Below the pieces are notes generated by a model, which was not told the origin of the DNA, made no database searches, and saw only the letters and a program-made list of their open reading frames with translations. Shown piece after piece: positions 26,210 through 35,978 of a DNA stretch of 64,000 nt. The DNA is taken from positions 1 to 64,000 of the forward strand of contig CAKONK010000005.1 of assembly GCA_934097085.1 (NCBI GenBank), in the 5' to 3' direction. How positions within the stretch are numbered: the first letter of the stretch is position 1; each line of letters starts with the position of its first letter. Both the position numbers and the translations under genes were made by a program. This DNA is from an uncultured Bacilli bacterium. Lineage in GTDB: Bacteria > Bacillota_I > Bacilli_A > RF39 > UBA660.

Positions 26210-27531
26210 TATTTTACCTCCTTAATATCATCAAATAGAGTTGTCATTTCCTCTTTTGTAAGAGGACTATATTTATATTGATTTAGTTTAGATAAAATCT
26301 TTTGACCTTCGACCATACGATTTTTCATATTTTCTCCTAAATCATCAAGATTAACTAGTTCATAAATATCTCTAATTTCCAAATATGAAAGTAAATCTTG
26401 TTTAATTTTAATACCAACTTTTTTCATTTCTCTTGATTGAACAGCTCCACCAAGTCTTGATACTGAAAGTCCGTAATCAATTGCGGGGCGTTCACCTTTA
26501 TTAAATTTCTTAAGTGATAAAACAAGTTGTCCATCACAAATTGAAATAATATTTGTTGAGATATAATCTGTAATATCTCCACTTCGAGTTTCAACTACTG
26601 GAATCATTGTAATTGAACCTCCTCCTATATGCTGACAGCCATTTTCAAGTAGTCTTGCGTGTGTATAGAATATATCTGATGGGTACGCATCTCTTCCTGG
26701 TACCTTTTTAGCGGCTAAACTCATATGTCTATAAATATCTGCATGTTTCTTTAAATCATCAAATATTACAAGAACATCTAAACCTTGTCTCATAAAATAT
26801 TTTGCAACACTTGTTGCAGCATATGGTGTAACATAACTTTTCGCAGGTAAATCATCAAAGAAAGATGCCATTATAATTGTATAACTCATAGCCCCCATCT
26901 TTGTAAGTTCATAATAAATTTGTTTAACTTCCTTTTTTGTCTTGCCAATCGCTACATAAATACAAAGCATTCTCGTGCTTTTTTGATTTGCAATCATATC
27001 AAGACAAATTTGAGTTTTACCAGTTTTCTTATCACCAATTATAAGTTGTCTTTGACCTTTACCGATTGGATAGAATAAATCAATACCAGCAATACCTGTT
27101 AAAAATTCCCTTTTAACTTCACTTCTTTCAACTAAAGGAATATTACCTGTTTCTACATCAAACTCTAGTAAATTATCAAACTTTTTACCACTTATTAAAT
27201 CATTTCCAAAGACATCCACTACTTTTCCTAAACTATCCATTGAAAAAGATACTTTAAAGTTTTTATTTAGTGTATAAACTTTGTCCCCAATTAAAACAGT
27301 ATCGTTTTGTTCTACTAAAGAAATGTTTACCGTATTTTCGTAGATTGCTGATACATAGCCTTTTGCTTTATTTAATATGCTTACACTTTCAAAAAATGCA
27401 ACATCCTTAAGGCCCGCTACCTCAATCATACTTCCGGTAATATTAATAACTTTACCAATAGAAAAGACATTATTTTCTTCATTAATATCTTTCATAACAT
27501 CTTTTGCTATTTCATCCCACATAACACTCAC
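26209..27531 (-). CDS. F1-like ATPase alpha subunit
   Basis: An alpha-type subunit with the P-loop GDKKTGKT (about 166-173) and the arginine finger in GLSVSRLGGAVQS that completes the beta catalytic site. It has 440 residues against about 500 in ATP synthase, being shorter at both ends. The start is either GTG (27531) or the in-frame ATG three codons on. It lies immediately before beta, without the gamma gene that separates them in atp operons. The intact Arg finger and beta residues argue for a working hexamer. Confidence 0.92.
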   Translation of the reverse strand: MSVMWDEIAKDVMKDINEENNVFSIGKVINITGSMIEVAGLKDVAFFESVSILNKAKGYVSAIYENTVNISLVEQNDTVLIGDKVYTLNKNFKVSFSMDSLGKVVDVFGNDLISGKKFDNLLEFDVETGNIPLVERSEVKREFLTGIAGIDLFYPIGKGQRQLIIGDKKTGKTQICLDMIANQKSTRMLCIYVAIGKTKKEVKQIYYELTKMGAMSYTIIMASFFDDLPAKSYVTPYAATSVAKYFMRQGLDVLVIFDDLKKHADIYRHMSLAAKKVPGRDAYPSDIFYTHARLLENGCQHIGGGSITMIPVVETRSGDITDYISTNIISICDGQLVLSLKKFNKGERPAIDYGLSVSRLGGAVQSREMKKVGIKIKQDLLSYLEIRDIYELVNLDDLGENMKNRMVEGQKILSKLNQYKYSPLTKEEMTTLFDDIKEVK

Positions 27532-27534
27532 AAG

Positions 27535-28275
27535 TCACACATCCCTTTCATTTATGCTATAATCATAAATTCTATCCTGATATTTAATTATAATTCCTTT
27601 ATAGATATCATCGCTATAAGAAGTTTTTACATATGGATTAATATGATTATAATTCTTACTTTTATCACCAGTTATAACTTCGATAACTGGATTTGTTTTT
27701 TCTATATTTAATTCAAAATCTAATAAAAACTTATTTAACTTAAACTTATGAGTTTTAACATAATCATAAAAAACTTTATATTCCTCATCTGAAAGCATTT
27801 TAGAAATTTCTTTAATTTGATTATCTTTATCAAGCATTTTAAGTTTATATATTAGATTTGGACTAAACCTATCATAAATACTTTGATAATATTTATAATT
27901 TTCATCAACCTCATTATTTTTAACAAAATCAGATATTATTTTATCTTCATCAACTTTAAAAATTTGATCAACTTTATTAGCTATTTTTAAAGCATTTTCA
28001 TTTTCATAATCAGCGTTATTATAAATATCAAGCAAAGTTTTATCGATAGCAAAACTTTTTTCTACCTTCTTTTTATCCTCTTCGTTTTCTTCATTATTTA
28101 TAATTTCATTTGAATATTCTTTATTTTTCTCTTCGATTTTCTTATCAAGAGCTTGCATAGTCTTAAAATAATATTTTTGACTATCTTTATTTAAGCTCTC
28201 AATAAGTTTTTTCAAAGAAAAGAACATTATAACTGAAAGTAATCCAGTTAATATTAAAAGTAATACTATTTCCAT
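27535..28275 (-). CDS. b-delta-like stalk subunit of the F1-like ATPase
   Basis: An N-terminal membrane helix (IVLLLILTGLLSVIMFF) is followed by a charged helical region as in subunit b, then a folded C-terminal domain whose end (KGIIIKYQDRIYDYSI) resembles the end of delta/OSCP (GGxxxxIGDRVxDxSV). It lies between the c-like and alpha genes exactly where atpF and atpH are found. The reading is that b and delta functions are fused in one 246-residue peripheral stalk. Fusion is inferred from these short matches and position. Confidence 0.6.
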   Translation of the reverse strand: MEIVLLLILTGLLSVIMFFSLKKLIESLNKDSQKYYFKTMQALDKKIEEKNKEYSNEIINNEENEEDKKKVEKSFAIDKTLLDIYNNADYENENALKIANKVDQIFKVDEDKIISDFVKNNEVDENYKYYQSIYDRFSPNLIYKLKMLDKDNQIKEISKMLSDEEYKVFYDYVKTHKFKLNKFLLDFELNIEKTNPVIEVITGDKSKNYNHINPYVKTSYSDDIYKGIIIKYQDRIYDYSINERDV

Positions 28276-28520
28276 TAGCTAACAAACGGATTTAGATATA
28301 AAAGAATGTAAATAAAGGTAAATAAGAATAATAAAAATACCGCTAAAACGACTAGAATGGTCATTATTGAATGAATAACATCATTCTTAGTCTCTGGATT
28401 TCTACCAATAGACTCCGCTATTTTACCTCCCATAATACCTAAGCCAATTGATAAACCTAAAAATGTAAGACCTAAGATTATACCAACTGCTAACATTGTT
28501 GCATAAAGTACGCTTTCCAT
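28275..28520 (-). CDS. c-like proteolipid lacking the ion-binding carboxylate
   Basis: The 81 residues form the two-helix hairpin of ATP synthase subunit c. Helix 1 has the Gly-rich pattern GLSIGLGIMGGKIAES, and the polar loop is GRNPE (residues 39-43). Counting from that loop, the place of the essential Asp61 of E. coli c falls on Ala60 in TILVVLAVFLLF, and no Asp or Glu lies anywhere in the second helix. Such a ring could turn or anchor the shaft but should not carry protons or sodium. It overlaps the stalk gene by one base. Confidence 0.9.
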   Translation of the reverse strand: MESVLYATMLAVGIILGLTFLGLSIGLGIMGGKIAESIGRNPETKNDVIHSIMTILVVLAVFLLFLFTFIYILLYLNPFVS

Positions 28521-28534
28521 ATTATCACTCCTTC

Positions 28535-29875
28535 TTATAAAATATATTTATATGTGGCAATTACGCCCATATTTGCATTATTAAATGTAGCATCTTCGAT
28601 TACTATTTTAGCAACATTTCCTGTCCCAGAATAACTAAATGAACCTGTGTAGCCACCATTTTGTGCAAGATCTAAATTTAAATTACTATCAGTTGCCACT
28701 AAAACATCATCTATATAAAGATTTGCTTTTGCATAATCAATACTACCATCTACTTTCAATATATATGATACACTATTTGTACTAACTTTATCAAGTGTAA
28801 TTTGTCCATTTACAGATTTTGTTTTAACTTTTATCTCATCAAATTTTTGACTTATTACATTATCATTATCTTTAAAATCATAATAGAACTCTAAAGTATA
28901 TTCTTGTCCTGGTAGTAATCCCTTTATTTCATATGTCGTCGATGAAGGATCTACAGTAAATCTTCCAACTTCAGACTCTCCAAGTTTAACAACTATATAT
29001 ACACTGGTAAACTCAGTAAGTGGATCATATACCATATACGACACTGTTATACTAGTACTATCTGATTTACTATCAAGGACAGTTGTTTTATGCGTAACAT
29101 ATTTATTATTCGTTATTGTTTGATGAATATTATTGATAAATGTATAATTATTATCATCTGGATATACATTTTCTGACCCATTTCCATCATTATCAGGTTT
29201 TTGTTCTTCATATTTTTTATCAAAATATTCATTTGTTGAGCCACTTATCTTAGCAAGGTCAAACTCTTTATCATCATAAATTAATTTTTCCTCATTAGTT
29301 TTAAATGTAAAGTTACCTAATTTTAAGTTTAAAATTCCAAACGATTTATAACTTATTAAGTTATTATATACATAAGAATTTCCAACCTTATCTAAATCCA
29401 CAATTAAATAATTTTCCGCATTTAATAAATCATCTTCACTCTTAATTACTTTACCAGTAAGTAAATACTTTCTATCTGATATTTTAAATATCTTATTTGA
29501 TAATGAAGAAAATATTGATTCATTTGTATATTTTTGAGTTTCACCATTATCTTTTACTTCATAAAATGTTCCAAGAAGTTTCATCTCACTTGTTGAACTA
29601 TTAAAGATGACTACCTTATTTCCAAGAGAAATCTTCTTTTTATCTTGAATCAAATAATATCCTCCTAAAAAGTCTTTTTTAATATAGCTTTTATCTTTAA
29701 TAGTTATTAATTCACCAGCTTTATTATAAAGATAACTTACTGAATCAACTTCATATTTAACATTATAGTCTTTTACTTTAAATATTATAAATACACATAA
29801 AGCAGCAAGAACTAAGAAGGTAAAAATTGATAGTCCTAAAATTAAAAGTTTATTTTTTGAATTTAATTTTCTCAT
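28535..29875 (-). CDS. Membrane-anchored Fn3-like surface protein of the F1-like operon
   Basis: One membrane helix (about 10-32) is followed by an external domain (to about 230; contains KISDRKYLLTGKVI), a low-complexity Asp/Asn/Glu linker and Fn3-like or Ig-like modules (IKGLLPGQEYTLEFYYDF is a typical Fn3 strand pattern). The N-terminal domain matches that of the next protein (RISDTKYIVAGKNLKL), so the two are related. It lies 14 bases upstream of the c-like gene and three bases after the giant gene, strongly suggesting one transcript. Confidence 0.75.
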   Translation of the reverse strand: MRKLNSKNKLLILGLSIFTFLVLAALCVFIIFKVKDYNVKYEVDSVSYLYNKAGELITIKDKSYIKKDFLGGYYLIQDKKKISLGNKVVIFNSSTSEMKLLGTFYEVKDNGETQKYTNESIFSSLSNKIFKISDRKYLLTGKVIKSEDDLLNAENYLIVDLDKVGNSYVYNNLISYKSFGILNLKLGNFTFKTNEEKLIYDDKEFDLAKISGSTNEYFDKKYEEQKPDNDGNGSENVYPDDNNYTFINNIHQTITNNKYVTHKTTVLDSKSDSTSITVSYMVYDPLTEFTSVYIVVKLGESEVGRFTVDPSSTTYEIKGLLPGQEYTLEFYYDFKDNDNVISQKFDEIKVKTKSVNGQITLDKVSTNSVSYILKVDGSIDYAKANLYIDDVLVATDSNLNLDLAQNGGYTGSFSYSGTGNVAKIVIEDATFNNANMGVIATYKYIL

Positions 29876-29878
29876 TTT

Positions 29879-32800
29879 CTACCCTCTTTTCTTATCCTCT
29901 GTTCTTGTTGTAGCATTATTTTCAGCACCAAGAATATAACATTCTTTCTTCTCATTATTCCATTTATTTGAAATCGCATTTGCTAAACATTTTTCCTCAG
30001 TATCTAAATCTTTAGTTATAGCTCCACCTAGATAGAATTTATATACAATGTTATAACCAGCACTTCTTAATATAAGTTCATCAGTATATGCATAAGCATT
30101 AGAATTTTGACCTTTAGTACCATTATGTTTTAGCATAATTTGGTAATAACTATCTCCGACTACAGAACTTTCTGTTGAACCTGTAATGTAGATAATCTTA
30201 TCATCTTCTTCAGTACTTAATTCATCAAACATCTTTGTACCTGAAATGTAAATATTACCAACAGAACTTTCAATTGAGTTAATTGCATAAGTTATACCAA
30301 CTACATATGCCTCTTGTTCGATGTAATCTTCATCAGGTTCCTGTGGTACATTATCTTTCATAATATTTGCTGCATATCCAAATCTTAAAGTAGTTTGTCC
30401 ATAAATATTTTGATCTTCACCTACGTAGTTATCTGCAATATATTGAACAAGTCCAGTATTAATACGATAATTATTTAAGGTAAACATTAAATATCTATCA
30501 AAATGATGTTCAAGTGCAGTAGTTCCATCATTATTTATATATGTATCATACTCAATAATAAAGTAATATTGTTTATTTTCTTCGAGATTTGTATATTTCG
30601 TTTTATTATTTGAACTAAATATATTTTTAACTTCTTCAGATCCGCCTACTACTTTATATTCTCCATTTTGTAGAACTGCTAAATAAGCTTTGTAATTTCC
30701 ACTTGTAACAACTTTATCTGGATCATTAAATGATATTTTAAAATTCAAATAATATCCATCATTTGTATTATAGTGACTTGCTTTTATAACATCTAATTTT
30801 GGTGAACTTAAACCTTTAACATTTACATTATTATCATAAATATTTATTTCTTTTTCACCAGCTGTTGTATCAACTTTAGCCACTATTTTAGTATTATAAT
30901 CTTTACCAAATACAAAGCTATCACCAGTTATATCAAATGATGCTGATATATCATAATTATTTGATTTAACACAAGTGTTTCCTCCAAGGACATTATAATT
31001 ATTATTATCACAAGTTTGAATATTTTCTGCACACACACCATTTGAACAAATTTCATATTTTAATGATTTAATACCAATTATATCAGAAATTTTATAATTT
31101 AAATTTAATAGCCTTTTTGAGTAATCCTCAAGTGAATTAATATCAAACGAAGTATTATTTACAAGAACATCTTTTTCACTTAAAGTTTTAAATGAATAAT
31201 TAACCGTTTCATATAACATACTTACTGAATCAGTTAAGTACACTTTTTTACCAGATATCATCATATAAGCTTTTAAATTATATTCAGTATTAATATCTAA
31301 TCCATATAATGTTATCTCATATGTTATGTCAATATTTTGCCCATCATAATCAGTTGTATCAAAACTAATTACTTTATTTAAATAATCATATTTATAGTCT
31401 GTAATAACACTATTATTAACTTTAACCGATTTTACATTTAGTAAGTAATCTGAACCAGTTTTTATTTCATATTTATTTCCACTTATGGTGCCACTTTGAG
31501 AAGTTAACTCATCTTTATTAATTTTAATAACATTACTATAATTATCATTGCCAATTTCTAAATATAAATATTTAACATTATTTTCTATATCAATATCACT
31601 TTCTTTAATACCAGATATTTGCATATTAATCTTTGCACCATTAATAGTTGGTGATACCAAGTTAACTTTAAGTGATGGTACAACAGTATCATAAGTAAAC
31701 AAGTTATCTGTTGTATTTATTTCTGATGTAGCAAGCTCTTTAATATCAATTGTCTCATAATCTTTAGTAAGGTATACTGATACACCTTTTTCATCAACTC
31801 TATAATCAACTTTTCTTTCAAAGTATATTTCGTTTTTATTGGCAAAATATCTTGAAGCTAAGTTTTTAAAGTAGATATTTCCTACAAAATAGTTATCATC
31901 TTTATAAGTGTTATTGCCAGTACCAGGCTCATCATCATCAACAAAATATCCTCCGGAAGTAAATGGATAATAAGCTCCAATTGCATTTTGTGATAAAGTA
32001 AAATTCCTATCGAATAATAAAATATACTCGCCCGTATCACTTTTAACAAAAGCATAATTTTTATTAGTATTACCTAAGAATCCTACTTTACCTGTATCAT
32101 ATAAACCTTCAAGGGTAATTGAGATGTTTTTATTTTTATAATTTTCAAATAATGATCCGAATAATGAAGAATAATATAATTTAGAATAATCCAAATATAA
32201 GCAAAGATCATTTTCATTACATGATGCTATATATGCTGTATGAAGTAATTCGTTATTTTTATCATAACCAGTATATTTCCAAGTTTTACTATCGTTTCCT
32301 TTTGTATAAGTAATTTTGTTTCCACCAATTGAATCTAGGAAATTTTCTGTTTTATTATTATTTATATTTTCTATTTTAAATGAAGATGTTCCATCAGAAA
32401 TTGTTAAATTGTATGATGCTACTTTTGATGTTTCGCCATTTAACTTAAGCATTAATAAGTTATTATACATTAGTCTATTTTCACTTTTAATAACCTCATA
32501 GTTCATATTAAGTGGACTAATGCCATTAAATACTTTTTCATTTACTTTAGCATAACTGCTCGCATAAGATTCATTATCAATCAATTTAACATTTAAATAA
32601 GTATTATAATTATCAAGCTTATTTAAATTATTAATTTTCGCACATTTATATTTTGAGGCATTATATGCTCTAAGTGGTTTTACACAATTGATACTTTCTG
32701 CTGGATTAATAGTTTCATCTTCACCTATACTATAATAAATTTTAGTATCATTTTCATTTAAAGACGAATCTTTATCAATTATTTCATATTTATATGTAAT

Positions 32801-35800
32801 AAAGTTTTCACTTGATTCCCATACAAACATATATATAGTAGGAACTTCCTTAAGGACAAATATATCATTTGACACAACAGGTTCGTTCTTACTTAAATCA
32901 TCTTTATCAAATGGGAATAATATTTCATTACTTTCAGGAGTAAATTTAAGTGATAAAGTATATTCTACACTATAAATATGACCTCTTTTAAGAAATTCAT
33001 AATCTGAGAAATATAGTGTTTTCTCTGGTAAATTATCTGAGGCTGTTAACTCAAGCTCATCAGTAATTTTAATTGAATTAGCTTCATCTTTACCATTAGT
33101 TATATCATATATAGTATAATTTATTTTTTTAATATATTTTTTAATTGAATTATTATTTGTAGATTCATCATCCTCAGTAGTTGTATCTTTTAAAATAGGA
33201 GTAATTTTTAATCCAATAGTTGTATCATCTTTTAGATTTTCATCTTTACCAGCATTAGGAATTTGAGTAACCTCTATTGAAGCTTCTCCAGAAGCAAGTA
33301 CTAAAAGTGAATCATTAATTCTAAATTCTAAATATCCTGGGTCAAATACAACTGAATCACTTCCACTTATACCATTTTTTACAAAGATTACATAATTTTT
33401 AGAAATTATACCATCTTTATGTCTTTCACGAAGCATATCAAGTGTATAACCAAAATCAGCAAGAGTAAGCTTTTTAGTACCATCAAAATAGTCCTCTACT
33501 ATATTTTCTGTAACATTAATTGAGGATATATGTGAATTATTGTATAATGTTCCTTCACAAAGTTCAATTTCAAAACTTTTAAAATTCTCTTTAATAACAT
33601 CTGCAGATATACTCTCATCAATTAGCTTAGTCACTTCAAGATTAACATTAACATTAAATATATCTTTAAATGCTTCTTCATCGGTTAAAGTGATGCTTTC
33701 CATATTTGTCTTAACGACATTTGCTTCAGTTGTAAATATTAAAGTTCTATCTACAAAATTAACCCCAGCAGGTTTATTTTCATCTTTTAAATCATAATAA
33801 GCATACAAATCTAAAGTATATTTTGTAGAACTTTTAAGCATTGTTAGATTTATGCTTGCACATTTTGTAGTTTCACTTTCCTCATTTATACAATCTACAT
33901 AAGTTAGAGGCACAGTATTAACTTCACCATTACTCATATTTTTATATTCTACATAAATATTTTTATCTTTATCAATTGTATTATCAACATCATAAATTGT
34001 GAATTGTCCAGTTACTGTAGATGCACTTACAAATAAATTTTTTGCACTAATCGTTGGACTTTGTAAATTGTTCATACTAAATAATGGACTATTCTCTGTA
34101 CGATATTCAATTGTTTTTTCATTATCATTAACACTAATAACGGCATTAACATAATAATTTTTATTTTTTTCTAATGGGGTTTCAAACTTTATTGTTTCAG
34201 CAAGCGGTTTATCTTTAGTAATACTTTTTACTAAATTATTATTTTCATCATAAATAATATAAATTACTTTTTTTATTGAATTGTTTGGATCAATTGTATT
34301 TTCAAGAGCAATTGTAACTGAATAATCTTTTTTATTAACTGTTGCTGATACGCTAGGTAATACGCTTGTATCCTTAAATGGATTAACTTTTAAAGTACTT
34401 GTTATAACACTAGATGCCTCTCCATTTGGATAGCTTATACTTCCATAAGTTATATCTTCGATTTTAGCAGTATATTTTTTATCAGGGTTTAAATTATTAA
34501 ATGTATGATTCAATTTTTTACCATCATTTGTAAATCTTAAACTATCCACTAAATTTCCTTTTTCATCATATAAATTTAATGTACCAGATGTAAATGTAGA
34601 TGATTTAGATAAGTTTATGTTATAAGATAATGATGTACTATCTTTATAATCAAGTTCAAGCATTGCTCCAATCTCAGAGGTATTAAATGTTCTTTGGAAT
34701 AATACATAATCACTTACTACACCACTGTTGCCCTTATAAGATGCATAAATGGATAATATATATTTATTATCACTTTGAAGGCCATCATACATATACTCAT
34801 TAATCTTACCATATGTTTTATATTCTTTTAAATCTATTACATCGCCAGTTTTAACATTTAAAAGTTTAGCATATACTGAGGAAGTAATTAAATTATTATC
34901 ATCAACTACATCAAAATTAATGTCTATTTTATGTGAGTTAACATTACTTGAAAGTAATCTTACATAAGGAGCTTTTTTATAATCAACTACAGTTTCTACT
35001 TGATACCTATCCTCAATAGTTATGTTAGGTTTGTTTGGATTAGTTGTATTATTTGTGGTATTACCATCTTTACCTGAATCATCCTTTTTGTCATCATAAA
35101 TTATATCTATATTCTGATCACTATTTATTACTATTTCAGATAAATTAAGTTTAACTTCATCACTTACACTAATTACTTTTTTATCTAAATCAATCTTTAC
35201 ATTGTCTGGTGTTATAATATAACATTCTGAAGCAATTGTTTCTATATTAAGAGTTTCATTTGTTATTCTAACAAGTCCACCATCAATAAATTCAAATTCA
35301 AAATAATAATTTTCATACATGTTTTCTGAACTTGTTAATTTAAGTTTTAAATTTTTACCCGCAACAATATATTTTGTATCGCTAATTCTACCAATAAAAC
35401 TTGTAAAAGTAATATCTTTATCCTTAGAACTAATCATATATCTATCATCTTTATAATTAATTAAATACTTACTTTTGATATTGTAATAAGAAAGATATTT
35501 TTCATTTAAATCATCAAGAGGCATAAGTACTCCATCATTTAAATAGCTTATTGATTTATCGTTATAAAATGCAAAAGAATATATACTAGCAACTGTTTTT
35601 TTATCATCTTTTGAGGTAAATATTACATCATCACTATAACCTTTTTTATACTCTGTACCCTTTATAAAATAAGCTTTTTCAGGCACATCACTATCAGTAA
35701 TACTTACATAACCATCACTGTAAAAAACTGTTTTTTCTTTCAAAACAAATTTATATAATGAGAACACTAGTGCTGCAAAAGTTATTACACTTACTAAAAT

Positions 35801-35827
35801 TATCGTTACAAGACTTTTATTTTTCAT
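29879..35827 (-). CDS. Giant Fn3-like surface protein heading the F1-like operon
   Basis: The 1982-residue protein has an N-terminal signal anchor (IILVSVITFAALVFSLYKF), a membrane-proximal domain shared with the 446-residue neighbour, a Thr/Asn-rich linker (NTTNNTTNPNKPN) and then a long series of Fn3-like or Ig-like domains (repeating patterns such as LQSDNKYILSIYASY, LNPDKKYTAKIEDI, KSSTKYTLDLYAYY). There is no LPxTG motif; anchoring is by the N-terminal helix. It is the first gene of the operon and would extend far from the cell. Adhesion or mechanical force transfer are possible roles; neither is shown by the sequence. Confidence 0.8.
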   Translation of the reverse strand: MKNKSLVTIILVSVITFAALVFSLYKFVLKEKTVFYSDGYVSITDSDVPEKAYFIKGTEYKKGYSDDVIFTSKDDKKTVASIYSFAFYNDKSISYLNDGVLMPLDDLNEKYLSYYNIKSKYLINYKDDRYMISSKDKDITFTSFIGRISDTKYIVAGKNLKLKLTSSENMYENYYFEFEFIDGGLVRITNETLNIETIASECYIITPDNVKIDLDKKVISVSDEVKLNLSEIVINSDQNIDIIYDDKKDDSGKDGNTTNNTTNPNKPNITIEDRYQVETVVDYKKAPYVRLLSSNVNSHKIDINFDVVDDNNLITSSVYAKLLNVKTGDVIDLKEYKTYGKINEYMYDGLQSDNKYILSIYASYKGNSGVVSDYVLFQRTFNTSEIGAMLELDYKDSTSLSYNINLSKSSTFTSGTLNLYDEKGNLVDSLRFTNDGKKLNHTFNNLNPDKKYTAKIEDITYGSISYPNGEASSVITSTLKVNPFKDTSVLPSVSATVNKKDYSVTIALENTIDPNNSIKKVIYIIYDENNNLVKSITKDKPLAETIKFETPLEKNKNYYVNAVISVNDNEKTIEYRTENSPLFSMNNLQSPTISAKNLFVSASTVTGQFTIYDVDNTIDKDKNIYVEYKNMSNGEVNTVPLTYVDCINEESETTKCASINLTMLKSSTKYTLDLYAYYDLKDENKPAGVNFVDRTLIFTTEANVVKTNMESITLTDEEAFKDIFNVNVNLEVTKLIDESISADVIKENFKSFEIELCEGTLYNNSHISSINVTENIVEDYFDGTKKLTLADFGYTLDMLRERHKDGIISKNYVIFVKNGISGSDSVVFDPGYLEFRINDSLLVLASGEASIEVTQIPNAGKDENLKDDTTIGLKITPILKDTTTEDDESTNNNSIKKYIKKINYTIYDITNGKDEANSIKITDELELTASDNLPEKTLYFSDYEFLKRGHIYSVEYTLSLKFTPESNEILFPFDKDDLSKNEPVVSNDIFVLKEVPTIYMFVWESSENFITYKYEIIDKDSSLNENDTKIYYSIGEDETINPAESINCVKPLRAYNASKYKCAKINNLNKLDNYNTYLNVKLIDNESYASSYAKVNEKVFNGISPLNMNYEVIKSENRLMYNNLLMLKLNGETSKVASYNLTISDGTSSFKIENINNNKTENFLDSIGGNKITYTKGNDSKTWKYTGYDKNNELLHTAYIASCNENDLCLYLDYSKLYYSSLFGSLFENYKNKNISITLEGLYDTGKVGFLGNTNKNYAFVKSDTGEYILLFDRNFTLSQNAIGAYYPFTSGGYFVDDDEPGTGNNTYKDDNYFVGNIYFKNLASRYFANKNEIYFERKVDYRVDEKGVSVYLTKDYETIDIKELATSEINTTDNLFTYDTVVPSLKVNLVSPTINGAKINMQISGIKESDIDIENNVKYLYLEIGNDNYSNVIKINKDELTSQSGTISGNKYEIKTGSDYLLNVKSVKVNNSVITDYKYDYLNKVISFDTTDYDGQNIDITYEITLYGLDINTEYNLKAYMMISGKKVYLTDSVSMLYETVNYSFKTLSEKDVLVNNTSFDINSLEDYSKRLLNLNYKISDIIGIKSLKYEICSNGVCAENIQTCDNNNYNVLGGNTCVKSNNYDISASFDITGDSFVFGKDYNTKIVAKVDTTAGEKEINIYDNNVNVKGLSSPKLDVIKASHYNTNDGYYLNFKISFNDPDKVVTSGNYKAYLAVLQNGEYKVVGGSEEVKNIFSSNNKTKYTNLEENKQYYFIIEYDTYINNDGTTALEHHFDRYLMFTLNNYRINTGLVQYIADNYVGEDQNIYGQTTLRFGYAANIMKDNVPQEPDEDYIEQEAYVVGITYAINSIESSVGNIYISGTKMFDELSTEEDDKIIYITGSTESSVVGDSYYQIMLKHNGTKGQNSNAYAYTDELILRSAGYNIVYKFYLGGAITKDLDTEEKCLANAISNKWNNEKKECYILGAENNATTRTEDKKRG

Positions 35828-35911
35828 ACATCTTACCCTTTCTTATCATACATAATAATTGTACCAAAAGTAAAATATTTATTCAAGGTAATATAATCAT
35901 TTTCTAAAAAA

Positions 35912-35938
35912 AAGAAGCCGAAAATATTCAGCTTCTTT
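35912..35938 (-). terminator. Terminator of amidoligase-like paralogue 2
   Basis: AAGAAGCTGAA and TTCGGCTTCTT arms form a strong hairpin followed by eight T on the minus strand. Confidence 0.85.
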
Positions 35939-35978
35939 ATGAGGTTATTTTAAATATAATTTTGCTAATTTCAGGTAG

